This document shows, piece by piece, positions 18,012-26,622 of a stretch of DNA of 64,000 bases. The stretch is from Streptomyces wuyuanensis (GTDB lineage Bacteria; Actinomycetota; Actinomycetes; Streptomycetales; Streptomycetaceae). The stretch is taken from positions 62,001 through 126,000 of the forward strand of contig NZ_FNHI01000008.1 of the NCBI RefSeq assembly GCF_900103455.1, given 5' to 3'. A program made the position numbers and the translations under genes. The notes under the pieces are model-generated. The model worked only from the letters and a program-made list of their open reading frames with translations. It had not been told where the DNA came from and did no database searches. Every line of letters begins with the position of its first letter. Positions within the stretch are counted from its first letter, which is position 1.

Positions 18012-18443
18012 ATGACCATCGCAGGGCATCTGGCGACCATCGACCTGCTGCGCTCCCGGCCCTTTCCCGCGCAGTCGGTCCGGTCGGAGGTGGGCACCAG
18101 CGCCCCGGGCTACCACTCGGCCGAGCTGAGCACGAGCGAGGAGTTCTGGGACGAACGATCGCACATGGAGGTCGTGGGGGAGCAGTACGAAGCGGAGCGA
18201 GAGGCTCTCGCCACCGTGCTCAGCGCACGATGGGGCCCGCCTCAGGTCTTCAGCCTGAGCTCTGTGCTCATCAGATCCGAGGAGGAGCACATACCGGAGC
18301 CCTGGGGCCTGCTGAGTGCATCGGTGCCCGACGTACACCTGTGGCACGTCGACGGGCAGTGGGTCGTGCTGGGAGTCTCGAAGTGGGACACCGAGTTGCC
18401 CTACCAACTGCTCGCCGTCGTCACGGAGGTCGATCCGCCCTAA
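18012..18443 (+). CDS. Hypothetical protein
   Basis: 143 aa, acidic, with evenly spread hydrophobic residues and no membrane segment or signal. ATG 18012 follows GAAAGG about 10 bases upstream. The C-terminal half reads like a beta-rich domain (VHLWHVDGQWVVLGVSKWDTELPYQLLAVV). Base composition looks lower in GC than the flanking genes. I do not recognise the family. The lone position, flanked by a gene relic, would fit a recently gained small gene, but that is only inference. Confidence 0.7.
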   Translation: MTIAGHLATIDLLRSRPFPAQSVRSEVGTSAPGYHSAELSTSEEFWDERSHMEVVGEQYEAEREALATVLSARWGPPQVFSLSSVLIRSEEEHIPEPWGLLSASVPDVHLWHVDGQWVVLGVSKWDTELPYQLLAVVTEVDPP

Positions 18444-18615
18444 GGGCTGGCCCCGCAATCCCCAGCGGGCGCGCGACGTCAGCCACGGCACCTCGCTGCG
18501 TTGTCGGATGGCCCGAAACGCCCGGTATGAGGGCGACCCTCCGCCTTGCGATGCACCGCATCTGACGCCGTGAGCTGATCCACCGGTGATTACGGCCAGC
18601 CCTCAGGCGTTTGGA

Positions 18616-19254
18616 TCACCCGCGTGGACAGCGCTCACTGCACCGGACCGTGCCGTCGGTACGCACCCCGGCCGGAAGCGCGGCACCCGGATCGCGGCCC
18701 GGCGGCCGCGGCGACATCGCGGCCGCTCGCAGGCGGCCGTACTCCTCCGCCATGGTCCGAAGTGTCCAGTGGGCATTGAGTCCACTGGGGTTGGGCAGGG
18801 CCCAGATCCGGGTCTCGCCGATCATCCGGTCCTGCGGTCCGATGCGCGCTCCGCGCTCACCGAAGGCGGTGCGGTAGGCCGTGACTCCCGCGACGGCCAG
18901 CCAGCGGGGCCGATGGCGCTCCACCTTCTCCCGCAGTATCCGGCCGCCCTCGCGGAACTCCTCCGCGGTGAGTTCGTCCGCCCGCGCGGTGGCCCGGGCC
19001 GCGACATTGGTGATGCCCAGGCCGTAGGACAGAAGTTCGTCCTGTTCGGACGGCTTCAGCTGCCGCGCGGTGAAGCCCGACGCATGGAGCACGGGCCAGA
19101 AGCGATTCCCGGGCCGGGCGAAGTGATGCCCGGTCGCGGCAGTCATGAGTCCGGGATTGATGCCGCAGAACAGGACGGACAGACCGTCCGCGATCACATC
19201 GGGGACGAGGCGATCGCGGGCGGCCTCCAGCTCGGCGGCGGTGATCCGGGGCAT
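18616..19254 (-). CDS. mug: G/U mismatch-specific DNA glycosylase
   Basis: 212 aa, uracil-DNA glycosylase superfamily, Mug type. Motif 1 GINPGL with the Asn of the Mug family, FARPGNRFWP, and motif 2 NPSGLNAHW. It removes uracil, or ethenocytosine, opposite guanine. ATG 19254 begins the conserved frame. The C-terminal roughly 40 residues are a Pro/Arg-rich tail. It lies 13 bases downstream of purB on the same strand (purB stop to mug start overlap region), so readthrough from purB... is not possible in this order: mug is upstream of nothing and ends the cluster only if purB is transcribed separately; mug precedes it spatially but both run leftward, making mug the downstream gene. Confidence 0.87.
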   Translation of the reverse strand: MPRITAAELEAARDRLVPDVIADGLSVLFCGINPGLMTAATGHHFARPGNRFWPVLHASGFTARQLKPSEQDELLSYGLGITNVAARATARADELTAEEFREGGRILREKVERHRPRWLAVAGVTAYRTAFGERGARIGPQDRMIGETRIWALPNPSGLNAHWTLRTMAEEYGRLRAAAMSPRPPGRDPGAALPAGVRTDGTVRCSERCPRG

Positions 19255-19267
19255 GACGGGAACCGGG

Positions 19268-20701
19268 TCAGAGGATGGAACCCGGCGTGTACCCGGCGGC
19301 CTCCGGGTGCTGCTTGGCGATCTCCTCGATACGGGAGACCACCGAGGCGACCTGGTCGCCCGCCGCACCGGTGAAGGACAGCTTGTCCGCCATCAGCGCG
19401 TCCAGCTGGGCACGGTCCAGCGGAATGCGGTCGTCGGCGGCGAGCTTGTCGAGCAGCTCGTTGCGCTCGGCGCCCTGCTCGCGCATGGCCAGGGCGGAGG
19501 CGACCGCGTTCTCCTTGATGGCCTCGTGCGCGACCTCGCGGCCGACGCCCGCCCGCACGGAGCCCATCAGCACCTTGGTGGTCGCGAGGAACGGCAGGTA
19601 CCGATCGAGCTCGCGGGCCACGACCGCGGGGAAGGCGCCGAACTCGTCGAGCACGGTGAGGAAGGTCTCCAGCAGACCGTCGAACGCGAAGAACGCGTCG
19701 GGGAGGGCGACCCGGCGCACGACCGAGCAGGAGACGTCGCCCTCGTTCCACTGGTCGCCCGCCAGCTCGCCGGTCATCGAGGCGTAACCGCGCAGGATGA
19801 CCATGAGGCCGTTGACGCGCTCGCAGGAGCGGGTGTTCATCTTGTGCGGCATCGCGGAGGAGCCGACCTGGCCCGGCTTGAAGCCCTCGGTGACGAGCTC
19901 GTGCCCGGCCATCAGCCGGATCGTCTTCGCCAGCGACGAGGGAGCGGCGGCGAGTTGCACCAGCGTGGTGACCACGTCGTAGTCCAGCGACCGCGGATAG
20001 ACCTGACCCACGGAGGTGAATGCGTGAGCGAAGCCGAGGTGGCCCGCGATGCGCTGCTCCAGCTCCTCGAGCTTCGCGGCGTCACCGCCGAGGAGGTCCA
20101 GCATGTCCTGGGCGGTGCCGACCGGGCCCTTGATGCCACGCAGCGGGTAGCGGGCGAGGAGCTCCTCGACCCTGGCGTAGGCGACGAGCAGTTCGTCCGC
20201 CGCCGTCGCGAACCGCTTGCCCAGGGTCGTGGCCTGCGCCGCGACATTGTGGGAGCGGCCGGCCATCACGAGCTCGGCGTACTCGGCGGACAGCCTGCCG
20301 AGGCGTGCCAGAACGGCGACCGTACGGTCCCGCATCAGCTCGAGCGAGAGCCGGACCTGCAGCTGCTCGACGTTCTCGGTGAGGTCGCGGGAGGTCATGC
20401 CCTTGTGCACGTGCTCATGGCCGGCGAGGGCGTTGAACTCCTCGATCCGTGCCTTCACGTCGTGGCGGGTGACCTTCTCCCGCTCGGCGATCGAAGCCAG
20501 GTCGACCTCGTCGAGGACCCGCTCGTAGTCGGCGAGGGCGGTCTCCGGCACCTCGATCCCGAGGTCCTTCTGTGCACGCAGCACAGCCAGCCAGAGCTGA
20601 CGCTCCAGCTTCACCTTGTGCTCGGGGGACCACAGCTCGGCGAGCTCCGCCGAGGCGTAGCGGCCGGCCAGGACGTTGGGGATGCGAGGCTTTGCAGTCA
20701 C
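19268..20701 (-). CDS. purB: Adenylosuccinate lyase
   Basis: 477 aa, fumarase/aspartase superfamily. It catalyses two steps: SAICAR to AICAR plus fumarate, and adenylosuccinate to AMP plus fumarate. Visible signatures: HVHKGMTSRDLTEN, AGRSHNVAAQ and the superfamily signature GSSAMPHKMNTRSCERV. GTG 20701 matches the family N terminus (KPRIPNVLAGRYAS). No Shine-Dalgarno is visible; a TAGAAT box ends 9 bases upstream, so the mRNA may be leaderless. The mug start lies 13 bases beyond its stop codon. Confidence 0.95.
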   Translation of the reverse strand: MTAKPRIPNVLAGRYASAELAELWSPEHKVKLERQLWLAVLRAQKDLGIEVPETALADYERVLDEVDLASIAEREKVTRHDVKARIEEFNALAGHEHVHKGMTSRDLTENVEQLQVRLSLELMRDRTVAVLARLGRLSAEYAELVMAGRSHNVAAQATTLGKRFATAADELLVAYARVEELLARYPLRGIKGPVGTAQDMLDLLGGDAAKLEELEQRIAGHLGFAHAFTSVGQVYPRSLDYDVVTTLVQLAAAPSSLAKTIRLMAGHELVTEGFKPGQVGSSAMPHKMNTRSCERVNGLMVILRGYASMTGELAGDQWNEGDVSCSVVRRVALPDAFFAFDGLLETFLTVLDEFGAFPAVVARELDRYLPFLATTKVLMGSVRAGVGREVAHEAIKENAVASALAMREQGAERNELLDKLAADDRIPLDRAQLDALMADKLSFTGAAGDQVASVVSRIEEIAKQHPEAAGYTPGSIL

Positions 20702-20709
20702 GTGTACGG

Positions 20710-20715
20710 ATTCTA
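20710..20715 (-). promoter_or_regulatory. purB -10 box
   Basis: TAGAAT on the minus strand lies 8 bases before the purB GTG, placing transcription start at or next to the start codon. No good -35 box is seen. This suggests a leaderless purB transcript. Confidence 0.45.
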
Positions 20716-20760
20716 CTGGCGGTTCACGCAGGCCAGCGCCCCGCCCCGATTTGTGGCTTG

Positions 20761-21570
20761 CTACGAGAGGTCCATGTGACTCCGGGGCCGGGGGCTGCCG
20801 TCCGCGTCCCACGCAAGCAGCTCCGGCCGCTTCGGGGGCAGGCCGTCGCCCGACGAGCGCCCGGTGAGGCGCCTGCCGATCCACGGAATCAGATGCTCCC
20901 GGGCGAACCGGAGATCGGCGTGCCGACGGGCCGCCCAGCCGAGGGGCGCATGCGGGGGCAGCGGGGACCGCCAGTCGTCCTCGGCGGCCAGACCGAGCGT
21001 CTGCCAGACGGCTTCGGTGACCCTGCGGTGTCCGTCGGCCGTGAGATGCAGCCGGTCCACGTCCCACAGGCGCTGGTCGCCGAGGACCTCGGCCCCGTAC
21101 AGGTCGACCACCAGGGCTCCGTGCCTGGCCGCCAGGCCGTCTATGTGCTCGAAGAGTTCCTCCATGCGCGGGCGGAAGCGTTCCATGACCGGACCTTGCC
21201 GCCCCGGGCTGCGCATCAGCACGAGTCTGCGGCAGCTCGGAGCCAGGCGTTCCACCGCCTCTTCCAGCAGGGCGCGTACCCGCCCCATGTCGCACTTGGG
21301 GCGCAGCGTGTCGTTGAGGCCGCCGACCAGCGTCACCACGTCCGCCTGCATGGCGGCGGCGAGGCCCACCTGCTCCTCCACGATCTGGCCGATGAGCTTG
21401 CCCCGGACGGCCAGGTTCGCGTAACGGAAGCCGGGGGTGTGGGCGGCCAGCCGGGCGGCGAGGAGATCTGCCCAGCCCCGGTACGTGCCGTCGGGGAGCA
21501 GATCCGACATGCCCTCGGTGAACGAGTCACCGACCGCGACAAAACTGGTGTATGAGGCATTCATCTCCAT
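20761..21570 (-). CDS. SGNH/GDSL family hydrolase
   Basis: 269 aa lipase/esterase-type fold. Block I GDSFTEGM (nucleophile Ser), block III GGLNDTL (GxND) and block V DRLHLTADGH (Asp and His of the triad). No signal peptide, so intracellular. ATG 21570 is taken (AGGA about 10 bases upstream); an in-frame ATG two codons later is possible. The substrate is unknown. Confidence 0.88.
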   Translation of the reverse strand: MEMNASYTSFVAVGDSFTEGMSDLLPDGTYRGWADLLAARLAAHTPGFRYANLAVRGKLIGQIVEEQVGLAAAMQADVVTLVGGLNDTLRPKCDMGRVRALLEEAVERLAPSCRRLVLMRSPGRQGPVMERFRPRMEELFEHIDGLAARHGALVVDLYGAEVLGDQRLWDVDRLHLTADGHRRVTEAVWQTLGLAAEDDWRSPLPPHAPLGWAARRHADLRFAREHLIPWIGRRLTGRSSGDGLPPKRPELLAWDADGSPRPRSHMDLS

Positions 21571-21640
21571 GGCTGAGCGATCCTACCGCTCGGTATGTCG
21601 CGTCCTCGCCGCGGCCCGGGGCCACCGGCTCCGACGTCCG

Positions 21641-22663
21641 TCAGCGGCTCTGTCCGGGGGGCCCGACCAGGATGCGGAGCACGTCCTCCATCGTCACCAG
21701 GCCGGCGAGTTTCCCGTTCTCGTCCAGGACCGCCGCGAGGTGGGTCCGGCTGCGCCGCATGGCGGTCAGTACGTCGTCCAGCGGGGTCTCGGCCCGTACC
21801 CGGGCGATGGGCCGCAGTGCCGAGACGGGGAACGGACTGTTGCGGGGCGTCTGGTCCAGGGCGTCCTTCACATGCAGGTAGCCAAGGATCCTGCGGGTGC
21901 TGTCGACGACCGGGAAGCGGGAGAATCCGGACTCCGCGGCGAGCCGCTCCAGCTCCTCGGGAGCCGTGCCGACCTGCGCGTAGATCACGCGCTCCACGGG
22001 CGTCACCACATCGGCGACCGGGCGGCGACCCAGCTCCAGGGCGTCCTGCAGCCGTTCGGCGGCCCGGTCGTCGAGCAGCCCGGCGGCTCCGGAGTCGCTG
22101 ACCATCCTGGCGAGCTCGTCGTCCGAGAAGGTCGCGGCGACCTCGTCCCTGGTCTCCACCCGCAGCAGTTTCAGCAGCGCGTTGGCGAAGGCGTTGATCG
22201 CGAAGATGACCGGCCGCAGTGCCCGGGTGAGCGCCACCAGCGGAGGGCCGAGGAGCAGGGCGGCTCGGGTGGGCTCCGCCAGGGCGATGTTCTTGGGGAC
22301 CATCTCGCCGAGCAGCATGTGCAGATAGGTGGCGAGGGCGAGGGCGATCACGAACGAGATCGGGTGGATCAGCCCGTCCGGAACGCCGGCCGCGTCGAAC
22401 ACCGGCTCCAGCAGATGGGCGATCGCCGGCTCCGCGACCACGCCCAGTACCAGCGTGCAGAGGGTGATGCCGAGCTGGGCCGCGGCGAGCAGGGCCGAGA
22501 CGTGCTCGAGACCCCACATGACGCTCCGGGCGCGACGGTTCCCGGCATCCGCCTCGGGTTCGATCTGGCTGCGGCGTACGGAGATCATGGCGAACTCGGC
22601 GCCGACGAAGAAGGCGTTGACCACCAGGGTCAGAAAGCCGATGAAGAGCTGAACGGCGGTCAT
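21641..22663 (-). CDS. CNNM/CorC-like membrane protein with CBS pair (second of tandem)
   Basis: 340 aa. An N-terminal CNNM (DUF21) transmembrane domain with four hydrophobic segments (GAEFAMISVRRSQIE, then GEMVPKNIAL) is followed by a CBS pair (residues about 200-335). It lacks the C-terminal CorC/HlyC transporter-associated domain. The family is implicated in Mg2+/Co2+ export or homeostasis. Its ATG overlaps the stop of the upstream paralogue (ATGA), so the two probably form one complex. Confidence 0.87.
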   Translation of the reverse strand: MTAVQLFIGFLTLVVNAFFVGAEFAMISVRRSQIEPEADAGNRRARSVMWGLEHVSALLAAAQLGITLCTLVLGVVAEPAIAHLLEPVFDAAGVPDGLIHPISFVIALALATYLHMLLGEMVPKNIALAEPTRAALLLGPPLVALTRALRPVIFAINAFANALLKLLRVETRDEVAATFSDDELARMVSDSGAAGLLDDRAAERLQDALELGRRPVADVVTPVERVIYAQVGTAPEELERLAAESGFSRFPVVDSTRRILGYLHVKDALDQTPRNSPFPVSALRPIARVRAETPLDDVLTAMRRSRTHLAAVLDENGKLAGLVTMEDVLRILVGPPGQSR

Positions 22664-24390
22664 CGTGCGTGCCTCCCCCTGCCGAACTCCGAGGATCCGT
22701 CGGTCCGGGCTGCGCCTCCGGCGTCTCCTGTGTCTCCCCTGTCCCGGGGACCTCCTGCGGCGTCCGGACCCGCTGTGCCGCCGGAGCGGCCCGCCCGGTC
22801 GGTGCGGCCGGCCCCAGGGCCATCCGGGGGCGCTTGGGAGCCGTTCCGCGCCGCCTCACCGGGCGGCCGACCGGAGGAGTGGTCGGACCCGCCCGACGCC
22901 TCGGGCCCGCCGGGCCCCTCGGACGCCACAGGTTCGCCGGGCCCGCCGGACCCCTCTGACCCGCACGGGCGGCCCGGCCCGTCGGGTCCGCCGGCAGCTC
23001 CGGGACCACCGGCCGCCGCGGCATCCTCGGTCCTGTCCCTCCGCTGGCCCCGGCGCAGGCCGTCGCGCGCCGGCCGCTCGTCCGCGACCCGCGGTTCGTG
23101 GAGCAGGACCCGCGCCGCCCGCCGCCCCGACGCGTCGACCACGTCGAGACGCCAACCGGACATCTCGATGGTGTCGCCGACGGTGGGGATCCGGCCCAGC
23201 CGCGTCGCGATCAGGCCGGCCAGCGTCTCGTACGGTCCTTCCGGCACCCGCAGTCCGATGACCTCGAGCTGGTCCATCCGGGCCGCCCCATCGGCCGACC
23301 ACAGCGCGCGGCCGTCCGCGTCCTCGCCCGCCCGGGCGAGATCCGGCGTCTCGTGCGGATCGTGCTCGTCCCGAACCTCGCCGACGACCTCCTCGACGAT
23401 GTCCTCCAGGGTCACGACCCCGGCCGTGCCGCCGTACTCGTCGATGACGACGGCCATGGTCCGTTTGCCCGACAGCAGGTCGAGCAGACGGTCGACGGTC
23501 AGGGTGGTCGGCACGAGCAGCGGTTCGCGCATGAGTTCGGAGACCGGATGGCGGAGGCGGCGCTCGGCCGGGACGGCCAGGACGTCCTTGATGTGGACCG
23601 CCCCGACGACGGTGTCCAGACTGCCCCGGAACACGGGGAAGCGGGACAGTCCCGTGGCGCGCGTGGCGTTGGCGACGTCCTCGGCGGTGGCCTGCGCGTC
23701 GAGCGCGGTGACCTGCACGCGCGGTGTCATGACGTTCTCCGCGGTCAGTTCGGCGAGCATGAGGGTCCGGACGAACATCTCCGCGGTGTCGGCCTCCAGC
23801 GCCCCCTCCTTGGCGGAGTGGCGGGCCAGGGCGACCAGCTCCTGCGGGCTGCGCGCCGACGCCAGCTCTTCCGTGGGCTCCAGACCGAGCCGGCACACGA
23901 CGCGGTTGGCCGTGTTGTTCAGATGGCGGATCAGCGGCCGGAAGATCGCGGAGAAGATCCGCTGGGGAGTGGCGACGACCCTGGCGACCGCGAGCGGGCG
24001 GGAGATCGCCCAGTTCTTGGGCACCAGCTCTCCCACGACCATCAGGAACACGGTGGACAGTCCCGTGCCGATGACGAGCGCGAGCGACGATGCCACGGAC
24101 GGCGCCGCGCCCAGGGCCCTGAGCGGGCCGCTGATCAGCTTGGCGACGGACGGCTCGGCGAGCATGCCGACGACCAGGTTGGTGACCGTGATGCCCAGCT
24201 GGGCGCCCGAGAGGTGGAAGGTGAGTTCCCGTACCGCCTTCAGCGCACTCGCGGCGCCGCGATCACCCCGTTCGACCGCCTTCTCAAGTTCGGCCCGCTC
24301 GACGGTGGTGAGGGAGAACTCGGCGGCGACGAATCCCCCGCAGGCGAGCGCGAGCAGCACCGCCACGAGAAGCAGGAGCACTTCGGTCAT
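22660..24390 (-). CDS. CNNM/CorC-like membrane protein with CBS pair (first of tandem)
   Basis: 576 aa. CNNM domain (AAEFSLTTVERAELEKAVERG, GELVPKNWAI), CBS pair (about 200-335) and a CorC/HlyC C-terminal domain (about 350-430). A roughly 130-residue Gly/Pro/Ser/Asp-rich tail, probably disordered, follows; that tail is unusual for the family. ATG 24390. The stop overlaps the start of the shorter paralogue downstream. The pairing of a full-length and a short member suggests a heteromer. Confidence 0.87.
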   Translation of the reverse strand: MTEVLLLLVAVLLALACGGFVAAEFSLTTVERAELEKAVERGDRGAASALKAVRELTFHLSGAQLGITVTNLVVGMLAEPSVAKLISGPLRALGAAPSVASSLALVIGTGLSTVFLMVVGELVPKNWAISRPLAVARVVATPQRIFSAIFRPLIRHLNNTANRVVCRLGLEPTEELASARSPQELVALARHSAKEGALEADTAEMFVRTLMLAELTAENVMTPRVQVTALDAQATAEDVANATRATGLSRFPVFRGSLDTVVGAVHIKDVLAVPAERRLRHPVSELMREPLLVPTTLTVDRLLDLLSGKRTMAVVIDEYGGTAGVVTLEDIVEEVVGEVRDEHDPHETPDLARAGEDADGRALWSADGAARMDQLEVIGLRVPEGPYETLAGLIATRLGRIPTVGDTIEMSGWRLDVVDASGRRAARVLLHEPRVADERPARDGLRRGQRRDRTEDAAAAGGPGAAGGPDGPGRPCGSEGSGGPGEPVASEGPGGPEASGGSDHSSGRPPGEAARNGSQAPPDGPGAGRTDRAGRSGGTAGPDAAGGPRDRGDTGDAGGAARTDGSSEFGRGRHAR

Positions 24391-24653
24391 CGGTTCACCT
24401 CCGTCCCATGGTCGGCCAGGGCGCGGAGGATCGCGCGATGTCCGGCACCTGAGGCTCGCGCATGGGCGGACGCTCACACCTTTCGTTCACACGGAGGGGC
24501 AGCGGCCCCTCCTGGTCATGGGCCGGTACGGCGGTCCGGCTTTCGGCGGGCCCGGCCCGGGGTGCGCCTGCCGATCGCGGGGCGGCGCGTTCGTCCGGCC
24601 GTCGGCCGGACAGGGAGGCCGCCCGCTCCGCCGCGGGGCCCGACGCCCATCGC

Positions 24654-25076
24654 CTAGGCGAGCGGCTTGACCCAGCGGCTCCACTGCGGCTCGGGCGCGT
24701 AACCGGCCGCCCGCCACGCGGGGTGCGCGGACTCGTTCCGGTCGAGCACCATCGCGTCGCCCCGCCGTCCGCCCAGCCGTAGGAACCGCTCCTCCGCCGC
24801 CCTGAGCAGCGCACCGGCGATCCCCTGCCGCCGGTGATCGGGACGGACCGCGAGCCGGTAGAGATGACAGCGCCAGCCGTCGAAACCCGCGATGACCGTT
24901 CCGACCAGTGCTCCGTCGCGCTCGGCCAGGATCAGCGCCGCCGGGTCCCTGGCCACCAACCGCTCGACCCCGTCCCGGTCGTCGCTGATGCTCGTGCCCT
25001 CCGCGGCCGTCTTCCAGAAGGCGAGCACGGCGTCGAGATCTGCCGGCCCGGCGGCCCTTGTCCGAAGATCGCTCAT
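24654..25076 (-). CDS. GNAT family N-acetyltransferase
   Basis: 140 aa, a single GNAT domain: beta strand LVGTVIAGFDGWRCHLYRLAV, then the acetyl-CoA loop RPDHRRQGIAGALL. The C-terminal GYAPEPQWSRWVK is typical of small GNATs related to MshD/RimI. ATG 25076 is chosen; a second in-frame ATG three codons upstream is equally possible. The substrate is unknown. Confidence 0.83.
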   Translation of the reverse strand: MSDLRTRAAGPADLDAVLAFWKTAAEGTSISDDRDGVERLVARDPAALILAERDGALVGTVIAGFDGWRCHLYRLAVRPDHRRQGIAGALLRAAEERFLRLGGRRGDAMVLDRNESAHPAWRAAGYAPEPQWSRWVKPLA

Positions 25077-25870
25077 GGCGGCCATCCCATCACCGGCCGG
25101 GGCGCGCCGTCGAAGGGATTCCCGCGCGCGTCCCGCCGGTCGTGCGTGCCGTGCCCTCGCGCGGTGCGCGCTCCGCCGTCGGCCGCGCGTGCCCGTGCCC
25201 GGGTGCGCGGCCTCGCTCCGGCGTGCAGACGGACGCCCGCACCACGGTGCGCCCCGTGGCCGCTGCCCGCTTCGCCGCTCATCGCCTGCCCCGCACATGT
25301 CCCTTCCTCCCCGCACCCGCTCCGGTGGCACGTACGCACGCGCCCGGCTCCGACACGCGCTTTCCCGCAACCGCTCGGGCCATGCGTCCTCGGGCGGGCG
25401 GGCGGGCGGGCGGTTCGGTCGGTTCGGAGTTCCCCGTTCGCCCGGCCGAGCGCCTCCAGCCGGGCGGAGTTCGGCCCCGGTCCCCGTCCTCCGTGCGGGC
25501 GCGCCTGCGACTTCTGCTTGCCCGTCGCGGCAGCCGGTCGCCGTCCCCATCGAGCGGCAGCGGGGGCAGGGGCACACGGGGCCTTCGTCCGCGAGCCGCC
25601 GCTCGAACCGTCGACGCTGCGCGGCGGCCCGTCCACGCCCCAGCCCGGCGAAGGGAACTCGCGCCCCGCCCGGTCGTGTTCGTCCCTCGCGCGGCCGGGT
25701 TCATCGGCACACCGAGGCTCCGTGCGCCGCTCCTCGCCCCCGCGGGCGCCGCATTCTGACGACCACGAACCGAAACGTCCGCGTCAACTGTCCTCCTCCG
25801 AAGCTTCGTTCAGGGGCAGCGGCGGCGCGGGGTGACGGAAGACGCGTCCCCGTTCGGGGCTTCATTTCTC
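25077..25870. other. About 800 bp with no supportable gene
   Basis: Very high GC. Frames on both strands translate to Arg/Pro/Ala-rich sequence without domain-like patterning. Apart from a CGGG tandem repeat I see no gene, RNA or relic. It may hold decayed coding sequence too old to recognise. Confidence 0.5.
25391..25410 (+). repeat. CGGG tandem repeat (5 copies), G-quadruplex-like
   Basis: Five perfect CGGG units in a row put five GGG runs one base apart on the plus strand, a compact G-quadruplex motif. It lies in the gene-free stretch about 500 bp upstream of the toxin-antitoxin pair. Confidence 0.8.
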
Positions 25871-25900
25871 TTGCCGGTGCTAGCGCAGTGGCGCTAGCTT
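25871..25900 (+). promoter_or_regulatory. Toxin-antitoxin promoter with perfect palindromic operator
   Basis: GCTAGCGCAGTGGCGCTAGC (25879-25898) is a perfect 8-bp inverted repeat with a 4-base centre. It sits between a -35-like TTGCCG (25871-25876) and a -10-like TAGCTT (25895-25900; 18-bp spacer). The expected transcription start is at about the antitoxin GTG (25907), giving a leaderless mRNA. Ribbon-helix-helix antitoxins commonly repress their own operon through such sites. Confidence 0.65.
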
Positions 25901-25906
25901 GAAGGG

Positions 25907-26221
25907 GTGGCCAAGACACAGTTGAACGTACGGGTGGACGAGAGCACCGCCGCAGCGGCACGCCGCAGGGCGCACCAGCGCGGGCTCAGCGTGAACCGGT
26001 ACATCGAGGAGCTCGTCAAGCAGGACGCGGGTGAGGCGGGGCGCGCCTTCGTGGATGCCGCGGCCGACTTCATGAAGCAGTACGAATCCGTGTTCGCCGA
26101 GGAGTTCGGAGCTCCGGCTCCGGCCGCACCCGCCGGCCCGTCGGGCGGCGCGGGCGCAGGCGCCGCGGGAAGCGAGAGCCGGTCCCGGCGCGCCAAGCCG
26201 ACCGCGCAAGGCAAGCGTTGA
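25907..26221 (+). CDS. Ribbon-helix-helix antitoxin
   Basis: 104 aa. Residues 1-45 (TQLNVRVDESTAAAARRRAHQRGLSVNRYIEELV) are a CopG/Arc-like ribbon-helix-helix DNA-binding domain. The rest is a helix (FVDAAADFMKQYESVFAEEFG) and an Ala/Gly/Pro tail likely to contact the toxin. GTG start directly follows GAAGGG with almost no spacing, consistent with leaderless translation. Its stop overlaps the toxin's TTG start (TTGA). Confidence 0.82.
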   Translation: MAKTQLNVRVDESTAAAARRRAHQRGLSVNRYIEELVKQDAGEAGRAFVDAAADFMKQYESVFAEEFGAPAPAAPAGPSGGAGAGAAGSESRSRRAKPTAQGKR

Positions 26222-26589
26222 GCCTGTCGATCGATCTCGCCTGGCTGCTCATGGTCGCCGAGCAGAAGGTGCCCGGCGATCCGCAGGTCACCGACTGGGG
26301 CGCGCTGATCGCCGCGGTGAGCCGTCACGAGGCCGAGATCTTCGGCATGGCCGTCTACGGCGACCCATACACCCGCGCGGCGGCCTTGATGCAGGTGCTT
26401 CTGCACGTGCCGGCCCTGGAGCACTCCAACGCGATGTTCGCCACGGCCGTCGCCTACGGCTATCTCGTCGCGAGCGGACTGCCGGTGGCGACGTCCCCCG
26501 AACGCGTGCGCGATCTCGCGCGGCTGGTGAAGGAGGGCAAGACCGGAGTCCACGGCATCGCGCGCGAGCTGCGGGGCTGGATCCAGTGA
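26218..26589 (+). CDS. Fic/Doc-like toxin component
   Basis: 123 aa, all-helical. It resembles proteins annotated in Streptomyces as Fic-family toxin components (SIDLAWLLMVAEQK, VHIPALEH-type core, YGYLVASG). The family recall is mine; no search was run. The AMPylation motif HxFx(D/E)GNxxR is not intact: the region reads HVPALEHSNAMF, keeping an Asn but not the Phe, Gly or Arg at normal spacing. TTG start overlaps the antitoxin stop, so translation is coupled. Function could be a diverged NMP or phosphate transferase or a catalytically dead partner. Confidence 0.72.
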   Translation: MSLSIDLAWLLMVAEQKVPGDPQVTDWGALIAAVSRHEAEIFGMAVYGDPYTRAAALMQVLLHVPALEHSNAMFATAVAYGYLVASGLPVATSPERVRDLARLVKEGKTGVHGIARELRGWIQ

Positions 26590-26597
26590 CACTCTGG

Positions 26598-26622
26598 GCC
26601 GCCGGTCTTCCCGGCCGGCGGC
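26598..26622 (+). terminator. Hairpin after the toxin gene
   Basis: GCCGCCGG (26598-26605) and CCGGCGGC (26615-26622) form a perfect 8-bp stem with a 9-base loop. It lies 9 bases after the toxin stop codon. Confidence 0.5.

Noticed and set aside
22856..23896. Long minus-strand frame overlapping the first CNNM/CorC gene
   Set aside because: Arg/Gly-rich translation in a different frame of a clear CNNM-CBS gene.
25058..25759. Possible 233-aa gene in the gap before the toxin-antitoxin pair
   Set aside because: Composition is almost entirely Arg/Pro/Ala/Ser, no hydrophobic core, no ribosome-binding site; the opposite strand looks the same.
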